From positions 1,426,001 through 1,490,000 of the forward strand of contig OY782667.1 in the NCBI GenBank assembly GCA_963678135.1: a DNA stretch of 64,000 bases. Reading direction: 5' to 3'. Positions 27,339 through 35,635 of this stretch are shown in pieces. Source of the DNA: JAHJKV01 sp963678135 (GTDB taxonomy: Bacteria; Desulfobacterota; Desulfovibrionia; Desulfovibrionales; Desulfovibrionaceae). Position 1 is the stretch's first letter; every line of letters begins with the position of its first letter. The position numbers and the translations under genes were made by a program. Below the pieces are notes generated by a model. That model searched no databases. It was given only the letters and a program-made list of their open reading frames with translations, and was not told the DNA's origin.

Positions 27339-27734
27339 ATGTTCGGTATTGGCTCCACAGAACTTTTAATTATTGTTGTTGTTGCTTTGATTGTTATCGG
27401 GCCGCAAAAATTACCTCAAATGATGCGTTCATTGGGGAAAGGCATGGCTGAGTTCAAGCGTATGTCTTCAAGCGTGACCGAAACTCTTGATAAGGAAATT
27501 AAAGATGCAGAAAAAGGACTGAAGGAACAGGAACTTAAAGAACGCTTAGCCAAGGAAAAAGCAGCGCGAGAAAAAGCCGAGGCTGTATTGGCGGAAAAAG
27601 AAAATGCTACTGAAAAGCCTGAAGTTTCACCAGAGGAGACTCTATCGCAAAGCATGGAGGCGCAGTCTACTCCAGCAGCGATGCCAGAGAAAGAAAAGAG
27701 CAATCCTGAAACTCCTTGTGCAAAAGAAGGATAA
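27339..27734 (+). CDS. tatB: Twin-arginine translocase subunit TatB/TatA family
   Basis: 131 residues. One N-terminal membrane helix (MFGIGSTELLIIVVVALIVI), a GPQKLP hinge, then an amphipathic helix with FKRMSSSVTETLDKEI and a charged, Glu/Lys-rich coil tail. The glutamate at position 8 and the hinge proline favour TatB. No second TatA/E gene is next to it; one may lie elsewhere. AAAGGAACC precedes the ATG and tatC follows after three bases. Confidence 0.88.
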   Translation: MFGIGSTELLIIVVVALIVIGPQKLPQMMRSLGKGMAEFKRMSSSVTETLDKEIKDAEKGLKEQELKERLAKEKAAREKAEAVLAEKENATEKPEVSPEETLSQSMEAQSTPAAMPEKEKSNPETPCAKEG

Positions 27735-27737
27735 AGC

Positions 27738-28898
27738 ATGAGTGATGAATTTCCTTGGCTCAAAAAAGTTGCTGTCCCCGGTGCTGAAAATGATGAAGCA
27801 AAAGCAAATGATTTGGAAACTGCTTCCAATCATAAGCAGCAAAAAAGTCATGAAAACTCTTCAGGAGTAGCAAATGCTTCTGAAGCACTTGAGACTCAAT
27901 CAGGACATGACTTTTCCGAAAACGATACTGAGAAGAAGAATGTAGCAGGGGAAGATGTAGCAGAGGACAATGCAACAGAGGAGCATGAAACAAACGAGCG
28001 TGAAGGGCGTATGGGTGTTTTAGAGCACTTGCAGGAATTTCGTAAGTGCTTAACTCGTATGGTTCTGGCTGTTGTTTTAGGATTCTTGCCCTGTTATGCG
28101 GTTGCTGCAAAACTTTTTACTATACTTATGCAGCCGATGAATGATGCTATGAGCAAAGTGTCTGCTCAGGCTTCGATTGCCTTGACTCCTGATTTTTTTA
28201 AGGTTTTGGAAAGTGCCATTGCAAATATTTTGCTGGAAAAAGGCGAGCAGTACGCTGAACAGACTGCTTTATTTGTGGCTAGTTTGCAGTCTGTGTTGCA
28301 AAATACAGGCTTAGGGCAGAGTCGGTTCATATATACCTATCCACCTGAGGCCTTTTTTGCAGAAGTGAAAGTCGCGTTTGTGGCAGGCTTTTTTTTGGTC
28401 AGTCCGTATTTGTTTTTTCAGCTTTGGAAATTTGTAGCACCGGGTCTTTATGCCCATGAGCGTCGCTGGATATGGCCTATTGCTTTTCTTTCAGCTCTTT
28501 TCTTTGTCACCGGAGCGTGTTTTGGCTATTTTGTGGTGTTTCCTGTGGGCTTTGAGTTTTTTGCTCAATTCAGCACAGAGAGCATTTCGTTTATGCCAAA
28601 ATTATCCGAGTATCTTGGCTTTGCCTTAAAATTATTGATAGCTTTTGGGGTGGCTTTTGAATTGCCTGTTTTTTTGTTCTTTTTGGCACGGATGGGCATT
28701 GTGACCGGCCAAGGCTTGCTGCGTAAGGGGAAATATTTTGTTTTGGTGGCCTTTATTATCGGCGCGATACTTACTCCGCCAGATCCTGTAAGCCAATCGC
28801 TTATGGCCGGCCCTTTGATTTTGCTCTACGCTCTTGGCGTGGCAGTCGCATTTTTGTTTGGCAAAAAAAAGAAAACACTCAATAAAACGGAAAGTTAA
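27738..28898 (+). CDS. tatC: Twin-arginine translocase subunit TatC with long acidic N-terminal extension
   Basis: 386 residues, against about 250 for typical TatC. Residues 1 to about 90 are hydrophilic and acidic (Glu/Asp/Asn/Ala-rich) before the family start RMGVLEHLQEFRKCL. The first periplasmic loop is also long, before TYPPEAFFAEVKVA. Six membrane helices follow, with the usual VAPGLYAHERRW and LTPPDPVSQ segments. TatC recognises the twin-arginine signal of folded substrates, important for periplasmic hydrogenases and other metalloenzymes. Continuous frame and a good AAGGATAAAGC site support the long form. Confidence 0.93.
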   Translation: MSDEFPWLKKVAVPGAENDEAKANDLETASNHKQQKSHENSSGVANASEALETQSGHDFSENDTEKKNVAGEDVAEDNATEEHETNEREGRMGVLEHLQEFRKCLTRMVLAVVLGFLPCYAVAAKLFTILMQPMNDAMSKVSAQASIALTPDFFKVLESAIANILLEKGEQYAEQTALFVASLQSVLQNTGLGQSRFIYTYPPEAFFAEVKVAFVAGFFLVSPYLFFQLWKFVAPGLYAHERRWIWPIAFLSALFFVTGACFGYFVVFPVGFEFFAQFSTESISFMPKLSEYLGFALKLLIAFGVAFELPVFLFFLARMGIVTGQGLLRKGKYFVLVAFIIGAILTPPDPVSQSLMAGPLILLYALGVAVAFLFGKKKKTLNKTES

Positions 28899-29012
28899 GC
28901 CTTTGGATGTGCCGGCGATAGTATACATGCCAAACGTGAGAGGCTTTTCTTTTGCATGAAAATCGGATAGTTGAAATGTATGGCATACAGCTAAAAATGC
29001 GGAGAGTATTTT

Positions 29013-29597
29013 ATGAGAAAAGCTGAAATCGTTCGTAAAACTCAAGAAACCGACATTACTCTTTCTCTTAATGTGGACGGCTCAGGGCAAGCTGAAATTC
29101 ATACTGGTATTGGCTTTGCTGATCATATGCTGAGCCTTATGGCTTTTTGGGGAGGGCTGGATATTCGCTTATCTTGCAAAGGCGATTTGCATATTGATAC
29201 ACATCACAGCCTAGAAGATATTGGCTTGGTTCTGGGTGAAGCCTTGGCACAAGCCTTGGGAGACAAGCATGGTATTTGTCGTATGGCCGCGGTACAGGTG
29301 CCAATGGATGAAGCCTTGAGCGAGGTTGTGGTAGATATTTCAGGGCGCTCATATTTTGTGTATCATGGTGCTGAACTTTTACCGTCTGGGATTGCAGGGG
29401 ATGAAAGCGATGTGTGGCGAGAATTTTTTAAGTCTTTTGCCTATAAAGCGGGTTTGAATTTACATATTTCCTATAAATACGGCTTAAATGGACATCATCT
29501 TTTGGAAGCTGCGTTTAAGGCTCTTGGAAAAGCAATAAAAGAAGCTGTGCAAATTGTGCGCGATGATGTTTCTAGCAGTAAGGGGAGTTTGGATTGA
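29013..29597 (+). CDS. hisB: Imidazoleglycerol-phosphate dehydratase
   Basis: 194 residues with metal-binding motifs DHMLSLMAFWGGLD, DTHHSLEDIG, and the second half GLNGHHLLEAAFKALG. It dehydrates imidazole-glycerol phosphate to imidazole-acetol phosphate in histidine synthesis and is the monofunctional form without the phosphatase domain. GGAG precedes the ATG. The stop overlaps the start of the next gene. Confidence 0.95.
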   Translation: MRKAEIVRKTQETDITLSLNVDGSGQAEIHTGIGFADHMLSLMAFWGGLDIRLSCKGDLHIDTHHSLEDIGLVLGEALAQALGDKHGICRMAAVQVPMDEALSEVVVDISGRSYFVYHGAELLPSGIAGDESDVWREFFKSFAYKAGLNLHISYKYGLNGHHLLEAAFKALGKAIKEAVQIVRDDVSSSKGSLD

Positions 29598-30241
29598 TGC
29601 GATACCTATCTATTACTTATTGTACTGTGTTTTTGTGTTTCTTTTTTTTGAGTGCTTGTGCTGAGCATGTTGCTCCGGCCATGGAGAGACCTCAGGGTTC
29701 ACTTGCCATTGCAGGGTTTACGCACCCTACACAGACGTGGCAGTTTCTTGCCGGTTATGTGGATCCTGCTGAAAATGAAATAACAGCAAAGGATATCCAG
29801 CTGCTTGATAAGGCTTTGGTGGATATTTTAACAGGGCATCGAGTTGTGGGCTATATGCAGCCGGTGCAAACGCGTCGTTGTCAAGAAATTGTGGCAGCGC
29901 ATTGTGAAGGAGAGCGGAGCTCTGCTTTGGAATATTGGCTTCAGGTAGGTCGCTGTGCTCAAGTGGATTGGCTTTTGGTTCCTCAAGTGCTGGCATGGAA
30001 AGAACGCAAGGGCGAAGAGTGGGGTATTGCTGAACCGGCTTCAGTTGTTTTGGATTTTTATTATATTGATGTGCAAGCTGGCGAAATTGCTGTTCGTAAG
30101 CATTTTGAAGAAGTACAGCTGGCCTTGTCTGATGATTTGCGAAATGCAGGAAAATATTTTCAACGTGGCGGTACTTGGGTAACAGCTTTACGTTTGGCTC
30201 AGGAAGGAATGGAGTATAAACTTCGGGAGATGGGCTTGTGA
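29597..30241 (+). CDS. Predicted lipoprotein of unknown function between hisB and hisA
   Basis: 214 residues from the ATG that overlaps the hisB stop. A signal peptide ends in a lipobox (FFFLSACAEH), so the product is probably lipid-anchored in the envelope. The mature part has a penicillin-binding-activator-like or surface-antigen-like beta/alpha pattern (IAGFTHPTQTWQFLAGYVDP, VDWLLVPQVLAWKERKG) that I cannot assign to a family. It overlaps hisA by four bases, so it is co-translated with histidine genes although no biosynthetic role is suggested. Confidence 0.72.
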   Translation: MRYLSITYCTVFLCFFFLSACAEHVAPAMERPQGSLAIAGFTHPTQTWQFLAGYVDPAENEITAKDIQLLDKALVDILTGHRVVGYMQPVQTRRCQEIVAAHCEGERSSALEYWLQVGRCAQVDWLLVPQVLAWKERKGEEWGIAEPASVVLDFYYIDVQAGEIAVRKHFEEVQLALSDDLRNAGKYFQRGGTWVTALRLAQEGMEYKLREMGL

Positions 30242-31071
30242 TTCTTTTTCCCGCTGTGGACATAAAAAATGGGCAATGTGTTCGTTTGAGTCAAGGTAAG
30301 GCGGATCAGGTCACTGTATTTTCAGCTGATCCAGTGGAAATGGCTCGTCAATGGGCTGAAATGGGTTGCCAGTATCTGCATTTAGTGGATCTTGATGGAG
30401 CATTCTCAGGACGCCCTAAAAATTTTGAACTTATTAAAAGTATCTGCTCTGCTGTAGACTGCCCGGTACAGCTTGGGGGAGGGATTCGGGATATCGCGAC
30501 CGCAAAGGCGTATCTTGAAGCCGGTGTGAGCCGTTTAATTATTGGAACAATGGCCTTGGAAAATCCAAGCCTTTATGCTGAGCTTTGTGAAGCCTGCCCG
30601 GGGCAGATTGGCGTTTCTTTGGATACAGAGAATGGAAAGCTTAAAACCAGAGGCTGGGTGGCAGACGCTGAACAGGATTTAGTTGAAGTTTTGCCTCGTT
30701 TAGAAGAGGTAGGTACTGCGTTTATCGTGCATACGGACATCAGCCGAGATGGAATGCAGACCGGTGCTAATATAGATGCTTTGCGCGAGCTTTGTGAAAA
30801 AACTTCTATACCAATCTTGGCTGCTGGTGGAGTTAATAACTTAGAAGATATAAAGAAACTTTATCCTTTGAGCAAAGAAGGCCTGCAAGGAGTTATTTCA
30901 GGTAGGGCAATTTATGCAGGAACGCTTAACGTCCCTGAAGCTTTGGCGTGGATTCAGGCACGGATGGATATTACGCCTAAAGCCATTTCTGATAATGGGG
31001 AGTTAAACTTTAATGTAATAGAAAAGTCAAATCAAAAGTTATTAAAAAAAAGGGGCTGTACCCATAACTAA
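30238..31071 (+). CDS. hisA: Phosphoribosylformimino-5-aminoimidazole carboxamide ribotide isomerase, extended C-terminus
   Basis: 277 residues from a GTG at 30238 overlapping the previous gene. TIM barrel with catalytic aspartate in AVDIKNGQCVRL and the second in VHTDISRDGM; GGGIRD and AAGGVNN are the phosphate-binding loops. HisA isomerises ProFAR to PRFAR. The family usually ends near EALAWIQARMD at about 245; here about 30 polar residues more follow, and the last codons lie inside the terminator stem. This looks like loss of an earlier stop codon. Confidence 0.93.
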   Translation: MILFPAVDIKNGQCVRLSQGKADQVTVFSADPVEMARQWAEMGCQYLHLVDLDGAFSGRPKNFELIKSICSAVDCPVQLGGGIRDIATAKAYLEAGVSRLIIGTMALENPSLYAELCEACPGQIGVSLDTENGKLKTRGWVADAEQDLVEVLPRLEEVGTAFIVHTDISRDGMQTGANIDALRELCEKTSIPILAAGGVNNLEDIKKLYPLSKEGLQGVISGRAIYAGTLNVPEALAWIQARMDITPKAISDNGELNFNVIEKSNQKLLKKRGCTHN

Positions 31072-31098
31072 AAATAGTTATCTGGTACAGCCCCTTTT
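31048..31098 (+). terminator. Bipartite terminator overlapping the hisA stop codon
   Basis: GGGGCTGTACC at 31052-31062 pairs perfectly with GGTACAGCCCC at 31084-31094, and inside it ATAACTA (31064-31070) pairs with TAGTTAT (31075-31081). An A run precedes and TTTT follows, so it can work on both strands: for hisA and for the minus-strand gene at 31222-31677. The hisA stop lies at 31069-31071 in the inner stem. Confidence 0.88.
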
Positions 31099-31107
31099 AT
31101 AAAATCT

Positions 31108-31266
31108 CAGAGAGGCATTCTTTTGCTACATGTTCCGATTCTTCATTCAGAGAGGCAATATTTTGCTACATGTTCCAGTTTTTATTCAGAAGGATAATAA
31201 TTTGCGAAGCGTTTCAGTTTTTCATTCAGAAGGGCATTCTTTTGCTATGTGTTCTGGTTCTTCATT
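31108..31266. repeat. Four degenerate tandem copies (about 40 bp) of the 3' end of the adjacent gene
   Basis: Units start at 31108, 31148, 31187 and 31227 with the pattern CAGA(G/A)(A/G)GG.AT..TTTTGC followed by TTC and a T-rich end. The fourth unit is the real 3' coding end of the minus-strand gene (EEPEHIAKECPSE plus stop). The other three lie outside the gene and have diverged. The period of 40 is not a multiple of three, so the copies do not extend the frame. Confidence 0.7.
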
Positions 31267-31677
31267 TTCTACTTGCATGGCTGTTAAAAGGTAGGCGAGA
31301 ATATTTTCATCAGGGAGTGCACCAAGAAAACCACCAATAGTTGCGCCAATAGAACCGCCAAAAATCGTATGGAGTTCAGAGCTAGTAAGGATTTGGATCA
31401 AGATACCTATCACTCCGCCAAAAAGAGTGCCAATGAGAATGCCTTCGTGATATTCCCCTGAAAAATTTCTATTGCCTCGTAATTGTTTGACAATATTTCG
31501 GATAAAAAATCCTAAAAAACTGCCGAGAAATCCGGCAAGGGTAATGGATAAAAGGCCACTTAAAAAATTCAAAAGTATACCTTGATGTTGCCAGTTTGAT
31601 TCGCAAACACCGGCAATACCACCTAAAAGCATACTGCTAATAAAATATTTTTGTCTGATACGAGATAAGTGATCCAT
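31222..31677 (-). CDS. Hypothetical glycine-rich membrane protein
   Basis: 151 residues with three or four hydrophobic segments rich in small residues (for example GILIGTLFGGVIGILIQIL and FGGSIGATIGGFLGAL), a glycine-zipper-like pattern, and a short acidic C-terminal tail. AAGGAGTGTGGC precedes the ATG, a strong ribosome site. I do not recognise the family. It stands alone between the his operon terminator and a repeat field; the repeated 3' end next to it is unusual. Confidence 0.6.
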   Translation of the reverse strand: MDHLSRIRQKYFISSMLLGGIAGVCESNWQHQGILLNFLSGLLSITLAGFLGSFLGFFIRNIVKQLRGNRNFSGEYHEGILIGTLFGGVIGILIQILTSSELHTIFGGSIGATIGGFLGALPDENILAYLLTAMQVENEEPEHIAKECPSE

Positions 31678-31799
31678 GCCACACTCCTTGCCTCACCAAA
31701 GGAAATTTTTTCTTATTCCTTAACATGCTAAAAGTATACCGTTTTAATAAATATGATATGCAAGCTGTTCAGTAAAGGCATTATTATTTACTCAGTCAT

Positions 31800-32744
31800 T
31801 TTGCTCTGTCATGGATATTTTCAAGTTATTTCTCTTTATTCAAGAAAGAACTGGATCCTGCGACTCACGCGCAGGATGACGGAGGGGAGGCAGGATGGCA
31901 CGAAGGCGTAAGATGACAAGAAGGGAGGACGACAAGGAGGGAGGCTGGATGGCAAGCAGGGGAACGCTGGCTGAGCCTGCCGAAGCCAAAGAGAGCAAAG
32001 AAAAAGAACTGGATCCTGCGACTCACGCGCAGGATGACGGGGAGGGGGACAGGACGGCACGAAGGCGTAAGATGACAAGAAGGGAGGACGACAAGAAGGG
32101 AGGCTGGATGGCAAGCAGGGGAACGCTGGCTGAGCCTGCCGAAGCCAAAGAGAGCAAAGAAAAAGAACTGGATCCTGCGACTCACGCGCAGGATGACGGG
32201 GAGGGGGACAGGACGGCACGAAGGCGTAAGATGACAAGAAGGGAGGACGACAAGAAGGGAGGCTGGATGGCAAGCAGGGGAACGCTGGCTGAGCCTGCCG
32301 AAGCCAAAGAGAGCAAAGAAAAAGAACTGGATCCTGCGACTCACGCGCAGGATGACAAGAAGGGGAGACAGTGCAGTGCTTTACACCGCGTGGTCGCGCC
32401 TCCTCCTCTGTCACTGAAGCGCGAAGGTCGCGAAAGTCCAATTTTACATAGCAGGATAATGCTTTACACCGCGTGGCAGTGCTTCCTCCTCTGTCATTCT
32501 GCGCGTAAGTCGCAGAATCCAGCAGAACCGAGCTATGAGGACTTGATGCTGTAGGAGAAGAAGCAAGGAAAAAGAAAAAAGATAAGAAAAAGAAGAAGAT
32601 AAGAACGAAGACTGGACCCTGCGAATTACGCGCAGGATGACAAGAGGGGGGCAGGACAACACGAGGGTGTAGGGTGGCAAGAAGGGAGGGGAGGGAGAAT
32701 GAGCAAGGAGGATTGCCCCTAAATTTTATATGCGTCATTGCCCT
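31800..32744. repeat. Large degenerate REP/TIR-type element filling the 31.7-32.9 kb gene-free gap
   Basis: The whole gap is repeat-rich and shows no convincing gene. Besides the 159-bp array it has REP hairpins at 32496-32518 (ATTCTGCG, loop, CGCAGAAT) and near 32615-32640. Its right edge (32721-32744) reads AAATTTTATATGCG followed by CATTGCCCTA, close to the right terminal repeat of the element at 36910-36931. No clear left terminal repeat is found; the left border given is approximate. Confidence 0.5.
31851..32326. repeat. Three tandem copies of a 159-bp unit
   Basis: Units start at 31851, 32009 and 32168, with a partial fourth from 32327; lengths are 158, 159 and 159. Each begins with a REP-like hairpin (ATCCTGCG, loop, CGCAGGAT) and contains GCTGGCTGAGCCTGCCGAAG. 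The two later units are almost identical, so the expansion is recent. Because 159 is a multiple of three, long reading frames run through on both strands; these have no ribosome site and simple composition, and I treat them as artefacts. Confidence 0.88.
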
Positions 32745-32899
32745 ACCCAAAAAAAATCTTTGTTTACAAGCAGAGATAAATGAGCTAAAAGCCTTTGTTG
32801 TTCAGAGCAATTGGGGAATTTTTATAATTTCCCTACTCACTCAGTGCAGAGTCACTGCGCTTTTATTTTAAGCAATGTAAAAACAAGGGTTTCAAAAAA

Positions 32900-34096
32900 A
32901 TGAAAAACAAAACAAGAATTTTTGCGGTTCTCGGAGTGTGGGTACTTACTTACATGTGTGTTTTTTTGGGCACGGCTTCGGCTGCTGGTTTTGCTTTGTA
33001 CGAATGGGATAACCGTGCAAATGCCATGGGTGGTGCGGTTATTGCCTCACAAAATCCAAATCCTTCAGCAGTAGCCTATAATCCGGCAGGTCTTACCAAA
33101 CTCGATGGTATACAGGCTCAGGCTGGATTTACTGTGTTTGCCCCGTCTTCCAGAGTCAATGCTGGCGGTGAGTCTGTTACCACCAAGGATGATATATATC
33201 TGGCACCACATGCTTTTGCTACTTACCAGATCAATGATGATTTTTATTTTGGGGTTGGTGAGTTTTCACGTTTTGGTCTTGGTGTTCGTTATGATGATGA
33301 CTGGTTTGGCGCAAGCAATATATATAAGGCTGTTGTGGAATCATTTTCCGTGCAACCAACGCTTGCTTGGCAAATGAATGACTCGGTCTCTGTTGCTTTT
33401 GGGGTGGAATATATCATGGGGAATATGGATTTGCGTCAAGAACATCCCCTAACCGGTTTAGATATGCAACAATTTCCTGAAGGTGACGCTTGGACTTGGG
33501 TCGCTGCTACGCAAATAGATATAACAGATACAGTTTCTTTGGGTTTTGTATATCGTGATGGTTTTCGCTTTAAGGCAGAGGGTGATTTTAAATACAATGG
33601 AGTTGATGCAGGGAAAACAAAAGTGGCCGCAGATTTTCCCTCTTCTTTAAGTTCTGGTTTGTCCTATACTCCGACTCAGGATTTGAGTTTTGAACTAGAT
33701 ATTATTTATACCTATTGGAGCGAATTTGAGGCCATGGATTTTAGCGGAGCAGTTGTAAAAGTTTCTGAAAAACAATATAGAGATGCAGTGCGTATCCAGC
33801 TTGGTTCTGAATATGAGGCATGGGAAAATATATTCTTGCGTGCCGGATATGTGTATGACCAGAGTCCGCAAAATATGGAATATACGGATTATATGCTTCC
33901 TGCCAATGACAGGCATATTATTTCCGTGGGAGTAGGTTTTAAGGAAGAAGACTGGTCTGTGGATGCTTCTTTTGCTCGTATTCAATCCGTGGATTATGAC
34001 TTTGACAATGCAGTCACGGGAGTTGCAAACGGTCAAAATGTAGTGGATCAAGGCGTCACCTTTTTTGGGGGGCTGAGTTTTAATTATCATTTTTAG
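32900..34096 (+). CDS. FadL/OmpP1/TodX-type outer-membrane transport protein
   Basis: 398 residues. A signal peptide ending about residue 28 (TASAAG) is followed at once by the FadL-family N-terminal signature AGFALYEWDNRANAMGGAVIA with NPSAVAYNPAGL. The rest is a series of amphipathic beta strands and the C-terminus ends in aromatic FNYHF, right for BAM-mediated outer-membrane insertion. The family passes long-chain fatty acids or other hydrophobic compounds. It is a single-gene unit with its own terminator. Confidence 0.88.
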   Translation: MKNKTRIFAVLGVWVLTYMCVFLGTASAAGFALYEWDNRANAMGGAVIASQNPNPSAVAYNPAGLTKLDGIQAQAGFTVFAPSSRVNAGGESVTTKDDIYLAPHAFATYQINDDFYFGVGEFSRFGLGVRYDDDWFGASNIYKAVVESFSVQPTLAWQMNDSVSVAFGVEYIMGNMDLRQEHPLTGLDMQQFPEGDAWTWVAATQIDITDTVSLGFVYRDGFRFKAEGDFKYNGVDAGKTKVAADFPSSLSSGLSYTPTQDLSFELDIIYTYWSEFEAMDFSGAVVKVSEKQYRDAVRIQLGSEYEAWENIFLRAGYVYDQSPQNMEYTDYMLPANDRHIISVGVGFKEEDWSVDASFARIQSVDYDFDNAVTGVANGQNVVDQGVTFFGGLSFNYHF

Positions 34097-34146
34097 AATG
34101 CAAACTCAGCTATTTTAGAATATAAATTAAACTATTATGCTACATG

Positions 34147-34185
34147 AACAGGAAAGGGCTTGTATGTCCTTTCCTGTTTTCTTTT
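34147..34185 (+). terminator. Terminator of the FadL-type gene
   Basis: AACAGGAAAGG (34147-34157) pairs perfectly with CCTTTCCTGTT (34168-34178) over a ten-base loop, followed by a T-rich tail (TTTTCTTTTC). It is 50 bases beyond the stop codon. Confidence 0.88.
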
Positions 34186-34204
34186 CTTGATCCTTTTGTC
34201 TTGC

Positions 34205-34219
34205 TGTGAAAAGATCACA
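34205..34219. promoter_or_regulatory. Palindrome TGTGA-N5-TCACA just before the ECF ATPase start codon
   Basis: A perfect inverted repeat TGTGA-AAAGA-TCACA ends two bases before the ATG at 34222 and replaces the expected ribosome site. It resembles CRP/FNR-family half sites but with a five-base instead of six-base spacer. It could be an operator or a small mRNA hairpin that hides the start. Confidence 0.4.
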
Positions 34220-34221
34220 AA

Positions 34222-34920
34222 ATGTTACATATTACAGACTTGAGCTATACTTATCCAAATGGCAATATTGCTTTGTCAAAGATCAATTTGCATGTTTCTG
34301 CTGGTACTCTGGGGCTTTTAGCCGGAGCAAATGCTAGTGGAAAATCCACTCTTTTAGCCCTTTTAGCTGGCCTTTTTGAACCTCAAAAAGGGCGTATAGA
34401 ACGAGCAACACAATCTCCAGTACGCATTGTGATGCAAGACGCTGATGTACAGATTTTAGGCAGTACGGTTCAGGAAGACTTGATGCTTGGACATGAAGAG
34501 GCAGACAAGTCCAAAGCATATGAATTGGCAAAACATTTTATGCTCGATACATATTGGGAAAAACCTGTACATACGTTATCTTGGGGGATGAAACGTAAAC
34601 TTTGTCTTGCCGGAGCATTGCTTGATACACCTGAGCTTTTACTTTTGGACGAGCCTTTGAGTGGTTTAGACTATACGGGCATTCAAGAGATGCGAAAATT
34701 TTTACAACAAGGCAAAGACAGTGGCATGACAATTGTGCTCGCAGCGCATGATTTAGAGCCACTTATTGATTTAGCTGACTTTGTGGCTGTACTCACTCAA
34801 GGTCGCTTGGCCTTTGTCGCCCCACCAGAAACAGCTTTAGACCTTGTGGAAGCTCAGGGTATACGTCCGCCGTGCTCATGGCAACGAGAGCGAAAGATTT
34901 TACCTTGGGATAAGGATTGA
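34222..34920 (+). CDS. ECF-type ABC transporter ATPase (CbiO/EcfA/BioM family)
   Basis: 232 residues. Walker A GANASGKST, Q-loop VMQDADVQILGSTVQEDL (the DxQ pattern of energy-coupling-factor ATPases), Walker B LLLLDEPLSGLD and H-loop AAHDLE. The signature reads LSWGMKRKL instead of LSGGQ. It powers vitamin or metal uptake together with the EcfT protein encoded ten bases downstream. No substrate-binding S subunit is next to them, so the substrate (biotin, cobalt, nickel or other) cannot be named. Only one ATPase gene is present, so a homodimer is likely. Confidence 0.85.
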   Translation: MLHITDLSYTYPNGNIALSKINLHVSAGTLGLLAGANASGKSTLLALLAGLFEPQKGRIERATQSPVRIVMQDADVQILGSTVQEDLMLGHEEADKSKAYELAKHFMLDTYWEKPVHTLSWGMKRKLCLAGALLDTPELLLLDEPLSGLDYTGIQEMRKFLQQGKDSGMTIVLAAHDLEPLIDLADFVAVLTQGRLAFVAPPETALDLVEAQGIRPPCSWQRERKILPWDKD

Positions 34921-34930
34921 GCATATTTGT

Positions 34931-35632
34931 ATGATAAAATCTTTTTTGCTTGCTTTAGACCCGCGTCTTAAACTCTGCTTAGGACTGTGCCTTGGACTCT
35001 GTGTGTGGGCAGCTGATGTTTGGGCTGTGTACATATATTTTTTGCTTTGTGCGTGGCTGTGCACCATTTTACGCTCCGGCCTGCAGTCTCAAGGCTTTGT
35101 TTTGAAAAGCTATATTTTTTTTCTTTGCTTTTGGAGCGTGAGCAAATTTATTTTGGATATCTGGAGTGGAATGGCTGTATTATTGGCAGCGCAACATGCT
35201 CTATTTTTAAGTTTACGTTTAGCGGTTTTGCTTTTACTTGCTTTGCTGCTTATTTTGTCCACCTCATCACGGCAACTTGGCATGGCTTTGCTTTGGTTTT
35301 TGCGCCCGATATTTAAGGATCGTGCTTGGGAAATTGCTCTTATGCTTGCACTGATGCTGCATTTTTTGCCAATGATATGGCAGACTATTGCCAGAGTACG
35401 CTTGGCCTTGCGTGTAAGAACTGTTCGTTTTGGCTTTATGCAGCGTATGCGAATTATAGCAGGAACAAGTGTTCGGGTTTTAGGACAAAAAACATGGAAT
35501 CATACTTTGGGCGTGGCAGCTCGAAATCTTGATAGGCCAGAAGCATGGAATCCTGTTTTTCAAAGTACGCCTAAAGTTTGGGGGATTGGCCTGATAATTT
35601 CCTTTGGGCTGGTGGCTATGGCTTTGATTTAA
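34931..35632 (+). CDS. ECF transporter transmembrane (T) component, CbiQ/BioN/EcfT family
   Basis: 233 residues from the ATG at 34931. Family start LALDPRLKLCLGLCLGL, four to six membrane helices, and the cytoplasmic coupling helices with ALRVRTVRFGFM (an A-R-x-R-like motif). It couples the ATPase to an S component. It is followed without a gap by the convergent MauE-type gene. Confidence 0.82.
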   Translation: MIKSFLLALDPRLKLCLGLCLGLCVWAADVWAVYIYFLLCAWLCTILRSGLQSQGFVLKSYIFFLCFWSVSKFILDIWSGMAVLLAAQHALFLSLRLAVLLLLALLLILSTSSRQLGMALLWFLRPIFKDRAWEIALMLALMLHFLPMIWQTIARVRLALRVRTVRFGFMQRMRIIAGTSVRVLGQKTWNHTLGVAARNLDRPEAWNPVFQSTPKVWGIGLIISFGLVAMALI

Positions 35633-35635
35633 AAT

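Noticed and set aside
31836..32750. Long open frames of 159 to 304 codons on both strands
   Set aside because: They come from the 159-bp repeat and REP units, have repetitive low-complexity peptides and no ribosome sites.
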